Assembly (NCBI GenBank): GCA_035310125.1
Contig: DATGEP010000010.1
Location: forward strand, 1-45,658
DNA: 45,658 bases
Direction: 5' to 3'
DNA from: DATGEP01 sp035310125
GTDB taxonomy: Bacteria > Chloroflexota > Ktedonobacteria > Ktedonobacterales > JADMIN01
Below are positions 40,756 to 45,658 of this stretch, piece by piece. Position 1 is the stretch's first letter. Each line of letters opens with the position of its first letter. The translations under genes were made by a program, and so were the position numbers. The notes beneath the pieces were generated by a model that saw only the letters and a list, made by a program, of their open reading frames with translations, did no database searches and was not told the DNA's origin.

Positions 40756-41265
40756 GCGAGTGCAGTTGTCGCTATTCGGTTGGGAAGGTGCGTGGGGCGG
40801 CGCGGGTGCTGCCGCTGGGGCGAGTGTAGCATGTGAGAAGCGCGATGTCGCCGGGCAAGGACGGGCAGAGGCGGTCAGGAGTTTGGAGGCGGGAAGCAGG
40901 GGAGGGGGCGCGGATACTCTGATCTGCCTCGAGATCACTCCGCGCAAGGCATAGAAGGAGGCGACGCTGAAGTAGTGGAGCGGGCCAGGATTATAGCGCC
41001 GGGTGGGTGATGGGAGGGTCGCAAGCTGAAGGCCCGCGCCGGTCCCATGACTACCTACCTCACTCTCCACTGAATATCGCACCGCTACTCGCTTCTGTCG
41101 TGCGCCACCTTCACAGGCTACTAAACGTCCGTCCGTCCCTGGCCGCTTCTGTCCGGCGACGCCGCGCCCCCCGCGTGCTACACTCCCGCCAGCGGTCCCG
41201 CGCTGCCGTCTCTCGCACCTTCCCAACCGAATAGCGATTTTTGGATTCGCGGCAAAAACGGCAAC
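40741..41265. repeat. Inverted repeat pair in a gene-free spacer
   Basis: Arm A at 40741-40890 and arm B at 41115-41265 are related in opposite orientation over about 150 bp. The core at 40769-40792 and 41214-41237 is identical over 24 bp (it contains GCTATTCGGTTGGGAAGG), and GAGTGTAGCA is conserved further in. The 947-bp spacer between the prs operon and the methyltransferase contains no other gene; long frames crossing it are made of the repeats. Confidence 0.75.
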
Positions 41266-41492
41266 TGCCACAACACGATTTGCCGCGGGCGCTCGCCCAC
41301 CTCCGCCCACCTCCCATGCCGCCTATCGTCGCGCTGCCCGCGTCCGCGGCCCTCTCCGGCACGGAGAGAGTCAGAGGAACAAGCTGACGCTACATATGAC
41401 GGCGATTCGCACCTGTGGTGGTGCCGTATGCTATACATACGGGGAAACGCACGACGGTCTCGATGAGAGTACGGAAGAGGAGAGCTTGCAGC

Positions 41493-42224
41493 ATGAGCGG
41501 TGAGATGCAACAGGACGACGCACGGCGGATGCGCGAGAACGCCGCGCAACGGGCAGATATTGATCTGCATCTGACGCGGCTGTTCGCGCCGGAGGACGAT
41601 GCGCTGCGGGGCGCGATAGACGCGCTGGCGGCGAACGACATGCCGGCGATCCAGATTTCGCCGTTGCAGGGGCGCACGCTGCAGGTGCTGGCGGCGGCAT
41701 GCGGGGCGCGTAAAATCCTGGAAATCGGGGCGCTGTCGGGTTACAGCAGCATCTGGTTGGCGCGCGCGCTTCCGGAGGATGGCCGGTTGATCTCACTGGA
41801 GATTAGTGAGAAGCACGCGGCGGTCGCGCGAGCGTCGCTGGAACGGGCGGGGCTGGGTGGCCGCGCGGAGGTGCGGGTTGGCCCTGGCGAGGAGCTGCTG
41901 CCGGCGCTGCTGCCGGAGGGTCCGTTTGACCTGATCTTTATTGACGCGGACAAGCCGGGCTATCCCACGTATCTCGACTGGGCGATCAAGCTGTCGCGGC
42001 CTGGCAGCGTGATTGTGGCGGACAACTGCATTCGCGGCGGCTCGCCGCTGCACGACGACGCGGCGACTGGCGACGACAGTGTCGCGGCGGTCGGCGTCTA
42101 TGACCGGCGGGCGGCAAGTGATCCGCGCCTGGTCTCAGTGGCGCTGCCAATGGATGACGACGGCACCGACGGGTTCGCCATCTCGGTGGTGCGCGATGTC
42201 GCGGCGGGAAGCACGGTGAGCTGA
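41493..42224 (+). CDS. SAM-dependent O-methyltransferase (CCoAOMT/catechol type)
   Basis: A 243-residue methyltransferase of the Methyltransf_3 family. Motif I is ILEIGALSGYSSIWLARAL, the acidic loop LISLEISEKHAAVARASLERAG binds the SAM ribose, and DLIFIDADKPGYPTYLDWA with VIVADNCIRGG supplies the divalent-metal ligands. It should methylate a vicinal hydroxyl of a catechol or similar phenol. ATG 41493 has AGGAGAG 9 bp upstream; the open frame starts at 41415. The stop overlaps the next start by one base, so it is coupled to the thioesterase. Confidence 0.88.
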   Translation: MSGEMQQDDARRMRENAAQRADIDLHLTRLFAPEDDALRGAIDALAANDMPAIQISPLQGRTLQVLAAACGARKILEIGALSGYSSIWLARALPEDGRLISLEISEKHAAVARASLERAGLGGRAEVRVGPGEELLPALLPEGPFDLIFIDADKPGYPTYLDWAIKLSRPGSVIVADNCIRGGSPLHDDAATGDDSVAAVGVYDRRAASDPRLVSVALPMDDDGTDGFAISVVRDVAAGSTVS

Positions 42225-42742
42225 TGAGGGGACGCGGCGGGCCGGTGGACCCTGGCTCATTTCAGCATTGGGTGCGCGTGGATGTGCGGTATAGCGACCT
42301 CGACACGCAAGGTGTCGTCAACAATGCCACCTACTTAACGTACTTCGAGCATGCTCGTGTACAATTTTTCGAGCGGCTGCGAGGGGAAGCGGGCGGGAAT
42401 GATGGCACAGACAGGCAGGGCGGTGCGACGGGGTATACGGCGACCGATATGCCATTTGTGATGGCGCGGGCGACATGCGCGTATCGCCACCCCATTACCA
42501 GTCTCGCGCCGGTGCACGTGGGTGTGCGATGCACAGAGGCAGGGCGGGCTACTATCGAGATGGAATATGCCATCTGCGACCGGCCCGAGTTCGGCGCTGT
42601 CCTGTATGCCAGCGGCACGACGACAGCGGTCTGTGTAGACGCGCGAACGGGGAAGCCGCGCTCGCTGCCGGAATGGGCACGGCGGGCGCTGGGGCGTCCA
42701 CCGGACGCCCCTACGGAGCCGGGTCGTCGCGGGCTGATCTGA
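42224..42742 (+). CDS. Acyl-CoA thioesterase, YbgC/4HBT hotdog family
   Basis: A 172-residue hotdog-fold protein. The key stretch VRYSDLDTQGVVNNATYLTYFEHARVQFFERL contains the catalytic Asp and the N-x-x-Y-x-x-Y-F-E helix of 4-hydroxybenzoyl-CoA-type thioesterases. The later strands CAYRHPITSLAPVHVGVRC and IEMEYAICD complete the fold. A 25-residue insert between helix and strand is longer than usual, and the Pro/Arg tail is not part of the domain. Coupled to the methyltransferase by TGATG. Confidence 0.85.
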   Translation: MRGRGGPVDPGSFQHWVRVDVRYSDLDTQGVVNNATYLTYFEHARVQFFERLRGEAGGNDGTDRQGGATGYTATDMPFVMARATCAYRHPITSLAPVHVGVRCTEAGRATIEMEYAICDRPEFGAVLYASGTTTAVCVDARTGKPRSLPEWARRALGRPPDAPTEPGRRGLI

Positions 42743-42806
42743 ATACGTGATGGAAGCGGAGTGTGATGGGAGGCTCGAAAGGTCCCTGGACCTCCGGGCG
42801 GTTGGC

Positions 42807-42835
42807 TTGACGGCGCGGGAGGCCAAGCGTACACT
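42807..42835 (+). promoter_or_regulatory. Promoter upstream of the 42881 membrane-protein gene
   Basis: TTGACG at 42807-42812, a 17-bp spacer and TACACT at 42830-42835, 46 bp before the start codon. It has the same hexamers as the tRNA-Glu promoter. Confidence 0.65.
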
Positions 42836-42880
42836 GGCTCTGACCGAGACGGGTTGACGGTATTGGCGCGGAGTGATGGT

Positions 42881-43579
42881 ATGGGAACACGAATTTTCGG
42901 CGGCATCGCGGGTTGGCTTCTTGGCGTCGTGCCGCTGGTTGCGGTCAATGCCGTTGATTACTTCGGCATCTACTATTTCCCCGATCCCTTTCTGGCCGGC
43001 GCTATCGCTCTAGTCGCCGGATTGCTCGTGGGCGGGGTCACGGCGGGTGTGATCGGCGGGCGGACGCATGGGGGAGCCGGTGGGGCAGGAATGACCGGCA
43101 TGATTGCCGCCGTGCTCTACGCTGTCTCGGTTATCGCACTCATGGAGGCTGCGCGTGCCTTCGACGCGCTGCCATTCGCCGTCACGGAGCATCCTCTGCG
43201 TGTAAGCCTCGGCATCCTGTTCCTGGCCGCGCTGCTGCTGCTCGTCGCACTCGTCACGGGCGTTTTCGTGGGAAGGTCCGCTGAATTGCCCGCGACCCCC
43301 ACGAACAATGCCGCCGGGCGCTCGCAGGCGGCGCGGCGGGCAAGCGCTCCAAGCGCGGTACGCCAGCCCGGCGCGGCTCGCTACGGGGCACCGCCATACG
43401 CGCAGCCGCGCTATGGCGACGCAGCCCCACCATCGCGCCCGGCTGGACCACCACGCCCCAGCAACCCACAGTGGCAGTCGCCCGATGCATCAGATCCGCG
43501 CTACGCGGGTGCCCGCGCATATGGCCCGGCGGCGTCCCGGCCCGCACGGCGCCCGAATAGCAATCCCAATCAGAGGTAA
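42881..43579 (+). CDS. Membrane protein with four helices and a proline-rich cytoplasmic tail
   Basis: A 232-residue protein. The first 135 residues have four hydrophobic helices (GIAGWLLGVVPLVAVNAV, LAGAIALVAGLLVGGVTAGVIGG, GMIAAVLYAVSVIALMEAA and GILFLAALLLLVALVTGVFVG). The remaining 95 are Pro/Ala/Arg/Tyr-rich and disordered. The tail composition recalls the CsrA extension in this window. ATG 42881 follows GCGGAG. Unknown family. Confidence 0.6.
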   Translation: MGTRIFGGIAGWLLGVVPLVAVNAVDYFGIYYFPDPFLAGAIALVAGLLVGGVTAGVIGGRTHGGAGGAGMTGMIAAVLYAVSVIALMEAARAFDALPFAVTEHPLRVSLGILFLAALLLLVALVTGVFVGRSAELPATPTNNAAGRSQAARRASAPSAVRQPGAARYGAPPYAQPRYGDAAPPSRPAGPPRPSNPQWQSPDASDPRYAGARAYGPAASRPARRPNSNPNQR

Positions 43580-43620
43580 TCGCGTTTTATACTTCTCAAT
43601 GGTTGATCAGGAGAGCCGGG

Positions 43621-44394
43621 ATGGCCCGAATCGTTTTTCTTGGTACCGCAGCGGCGCTACCCGCGGCCGGCCGCGCCAATACCTGTCTGGCTATTTTGCC
43701 CGATGCGCCGGATACCGGTCTATTGATTGATTGCGGCGGCGACGTCTATGGCGCCATGTTACGCGCTGGCATCGCTCCAGACGCCATTAGCGATCTGCTC
43801 ATTACGCACGCCCACATTGACCATATCGGCAGTCTTCCCTCGCTCATCGAGAGCTTTCGGCTGGGAGGACGCACCACACCGCTCCATGTCTGGTCGCTGC
43901 CAGAAGTGGACACTATCGCTCAAGCGCTGGTGACCGCGTTCAGCTTCGAGCTGAAATTGGATGCATGGACATTCCCCGTGACGTTCTCGACGGTTACCTC
44001 CGGGCAAGAGGTGACGCTTGCGGGCAGTCGCGCCAGAGTGCTGGCAATGGATCATGCCGTGCCTTCGGTGGGCATACGGCTGGAAATGCCAGGGGGAGCA
44101 GTGGCGTATACGAGCGACACGCAGCCGGCGCCGGCCATTGTCGAGCTCGGCAAAGGCGCTCGCATCCTGATTACCGAATGCACGTATCTGAGCAGAGATG
44201 TCGGGTTTGCTCGCATGGCCAAGCATTTGACGGCGCTGGAGACAGGCGAGCAGGCAGCGGCCTGTGGTGTCGCAACGCTGGCGCTGGTCCATATCGGCCA
44301 GGGTTGGACTCCCGACGAGGCACGTGCCGAAGCGGCCCGCGCGTTCGCGGGCGACATCCTCATCCCCAATGACGGCGATGTGCTCGAAGTGTGA
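43621..44394 (+). CDS. MBL-fold metallohydrolase (RNase Z / phosphodiesterase-like)
   Basis: A 257-residue metallo-beta-lactamase fold protein. It opens with MARIVFLGTAAALPAAGRAN, as RNase Z and related enzymes do. The dinuclear zinc motif is THAHIDHIGSLP (HxHxDH), further ligands are probably His in LAMDHAVPSVGIRLE, Asp in VAYTSDTQPAP and His in LALVHIGQGW near 235. It could be a tRNA 3'-processing enzyme, but the flexible arm of RNase Z is not apparent. Phosphodiesterase or arylsulfatase-type activity is equally likely. AGGAG at 7 bp before ATG 43621. Confidence 0.8.
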   Translation: MARIVFLGTAAALPAAGRANTCLAILPDAPDTGLLIDCGGDVYGAMLRAGIAPDAISDLLITHAHIDHIGSLPSLIESFRLGGRTTPLHVWSLPEVDTIAQALVTAFSFELKLDAWTFPVTFSTVTSGQEVTLAGSRARVLAMDHAVPSVGIRLEMPGGAVAYTSDTQPAPAIVELGKGARILITECTYLSRDVGFARMAKHLTALETGEQAAACGVATLALVHIGQGWTPDEARAEAARAFAGDILIPNDGDVLEV

Positions 44395-44535
44395 GGCCGC
44401 TCATAGGCAGCAGGAACGCGTGTGGTACACTGGCCCTCGGCGGCTGGCGGGCGCGTGAGTCCGGCGGCGCCGCAAAAATGAGTTAGCCGTCAGTGTGGTA
44501 GCTAACGAACGATGAAGATGAAGGAGTTGAGGCTC

Positions 44536-44967
44536 ATGTTCCAGGATCCCAGCCATCCCGACTTGCAACAGCTCGCGCAGCATCACGACGCCGGAACCGC
44601 GACGACGATTCCTACCGCGCAGGCGGCGGCAGCGGTGCAGGCATTCCACGAGCAGGCTGATCCGCAGGTCGTGCAGCAGGTGACGGACGAGCACTATCAG
44701 GGCATGCCGCAGCAGCAGCTTCAGCAGGCGGCGGCGGATATGCAGGCCAAGATTCAGACGGTGGCGGCGTCCTCGCCGGAGGCGGCGCAGCTCGCGCAGA
44801 TCAACCCAGCGACCGCCACCCCGCAGCAGGTGTCGGCGATGCACCGTTTCTTGCAGACGAAGCATCCTGAGCTCATGCGTGATGTGCTGATTGGCGGCGG
44901 CGCGGTCGCGGTGGGCGCGCTGGCGGCGTTCGCCGCGAAGCGCTATCTCGCGCACCACGGACGGTGA
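44536..44967 (+). CDS. Gln/Ala-rich protein with a C-terminal membrane helix
   Basis: A 143-residue protein rich in Gln, Ala and His (LQQLAQHHDAG, DEHYQGMPQQQLQQAAADMQ), predicted helical. Near the end, LIGGGAVAVGALAAFAAKRYL is a glycine-rich helix that could insert in a membrane, with basic residues after it. The start was taken at ATG 44536 (GGAG and GAGG just upstream) rather than ATG 44512, which has no ribosome site. No known family; it lies directly before ruvB, separated by a palindrome. Confidence 0.6.
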   Translation: MFQDPSHPDLQQLAQHHDAGTATTIPTAQAAAAVQAFHEQADPQVVQQVTDEHYQGMPQQQLQQAAADMQAKIQTVAASSPEAAQLAQINPATATPQQVSAMHRFLQTKHPELMRDVLIGGGAVAVGALAAFAAKRYLAHHGR

Positions 44968-44984
44968 TACCGGAGCCCCACCTC

Positions 44985-45014
44985 ATCCCCCTCCTCTGGC
45001 CAGAGGAGGGGGAT
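44985..45014. repeat. Perfect 30-bp palindrome
   Basis: Arms ATCCCCCTCCTCTGG and CCAGAGGAGGGGGAT meet without a spacer. It sits 18 bp after a stop codon, so it could work as a terminator, but no T-run follows. Confidence 0.75.
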
Positions 45015-45046
45015 TCATGCGCCTGGCGCATTCCGGCAGTGGGAGG

Positions 45047-45055
45047 TGGTATACT
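45047..45055 (+). promoter_or_regulatory. Extended -10 promoter of ruvB
   Basis: TGGTATACT, with TGn then TATACT, 67 bp upstream of the ruvB start. -35 box not clear. Confidence 0.45.
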
Positions 45056-45121
45056 GAGCGTGATGCGGCGATAGAACGCCTGTTCAGCATTGGGCCGCGA
45101 AACAGTAAGCGGAGTTGACCG

Positions 45122-45658
45122 ATGGCGGAAAGGCTTGTCTCCCCGATGCACGGCGACGACGACATACAGGAAACGAGTCTGCGTCCGCGCCGGCTCACCG
45201 AGTATATCGGGCAGGAGACCATCAAGAGCAACCTGCGGATCATGCTGGAGGCAGCGAAACGGCGCGGTGAGGCGCTGGATCATTTGCTGCTCTATGGACC
45301 GCCGGGCCTGGGCAAGACATCGCTCTCCCTCATCATCGCGACGGAGATGGGCGCCAATATCCGCATGACCTCTGGGCCGGCTATCGAGCATGCCGGCGAC
45401 CTCGCTTCAATCTTGACGGCGCTGGAAGAGGGCGATGTTCTGTTCATTGATGAGATCCACCGGCTGGCGCGGGTGGTGGAAGAGCGGCTGTATTCGGCGA
45501 TGGAAGACTTCGCGCTTGACCTCATCATCGGGAAAGGCCCGGCGGCTCGTAGCGTCCGGCTGCCTCTCAAGCCCTTCACGATTGTCGGCGCTACCACGCG
45601 ACTCGGCGCCCTCGCCGCGCCGCTGCGCGACCGCTTTGGCGCGATCTATCGTTTGCAG
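45122..45658 (+). CDS. ruvB: Holliday junction branch migration helicase RuvB (cut by window edge)
   Basis: The N-terminal 179 residues of the AAA+ motor that drives branch migration with RuvA. LRPRRLTEYIGQETIKSNL is the family lead-in. Walker A GPPGLGKTS is at 59-67, DVLFIDEIHRL near 104-114 is Walker B, then sensor 1 VGATTRLG and LRDRFG, which carries the arginine used across the ring. The frame has no stop and continues off the right edge; the missing part is the winged-helix domain. ruvA and ruvC are not visible upstream. Confidence 0.95.
   Translation, partial: MAERLVSPMHGDDDIQETSLRPRRLTEYIGQETIKSNLRIMLEAAKRRGEALDHLLLYGPPGLGKTSLSLIIATEMGANIRMTSGPAIEHAGDLASILTALEEGDVLFIDEIHRLARVVEERLYSAMEDFALDLIIGKGPAARSVRLPLKPFTIVGATTRLGALAAPLRDRFGAIYRLQ

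Noticed and set aside
40282..41310. 342-codon minus frame through the repeat region
   Set aside because: Its peptide repeats (ESRIPAESAT) simply translate the DNA tandem repeats, and half is antisense to the gene after prs.

Overview
The window is GC-rich bacterial DNA with well-formed Shine-Dalgarno sites. It carries single-copy housekeeping genes (glmU, prs, fabH, ruvB, three tRNAs) next to genes typical of soil-type, metabolically versatile lineages: a large XRE/NB-ARC/TPR regulator, MeaB with a separate B12-binding mutase subunit, an acyl-CoA dehydrogenase, an MMPL exporter and a DrrAB-type exporter. This mix, above all the XRE-NB-ARC-TPR protein and the many small lineage-specific membrane or low-complexity proteins, fits Chloroflexota (Ktedonobacteria-like). 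That placement is inference; no rRNA is present to fix it.

Layout. 1-2040: a mercury-resistance remnant or cassette, with merR, a textbook MerR-type promoter containing a 22-bp dyad, merB interrupted by an in-frame TAG, and a small membrane protein. 2376-4607 (minus): a GT-C type membrane glycosyltransferase and a polytopic membrane protein. 4722-7789: a small unknown protein, glycerate kinase and an AI-2E family permease. 8066-11354: a TPR protein convergent and overlapping with the XRE/NB-ARC/TPR regulator. 11856-12875: a secreted C39-like cysteine protease homologue. 13011-15710: tRNA-Gln(CUG), a DUF3311 protein with an MctP-like Na+/monocarboxylate symporter, and tRNA-Gln(UUG). 15802-18927: glmU and a CNNM/TlyC-type CBS protein. 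19010-20191: a strong promoter, a long poorly coding leader and csrA with an unusual proline-rich tail. 20247-23272 (minus): fabH with a small membrane protein, then the B12-binding mutase subunit with meaB. 23724-26707: a MarR protein fused to a beta-rich domain, divergent from drrA/drrB-type genes across an operator-rich spacer. 26967-30877: an M1 aminopeptidase with HEAT repeats and a two-domain VOC dioxygenase-like protein. 31239-33211 (minus): the most unusual locus, a thioredoxin-fused protein translationally coupled to a UGSC-family protein whose signature residue is an in-frame UGA, hence a predicted selenoprotein. 33335-45658: a PIN-toxin remnant, an esterase, tRNA-Glu, an acyl-CoA dehydrogenase, an MMPL exporter, prs, a repeat-rich spacer, an O-methyltransferase with a thioesterase, two unknown proteins, an MBL-fold hydrolase, and ruvB running off the right edge.

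How the parts work together. The mer genes form one regulated unit, and organomercurial cleavage depends on whether the stop in merB is real and whether translation restarts. The MarR fusion and DrrAB look like a self-contained drug-responsive efflux module. MeaB, the B12 subunit and the acyl-CoA dehydrogenase point to acyl-CoA/propionate metabolism. The selenoprotein pair is predicted to be a redox enzyme system that needs SelA, SelB, SelC and SelD elsewhere in the genome.
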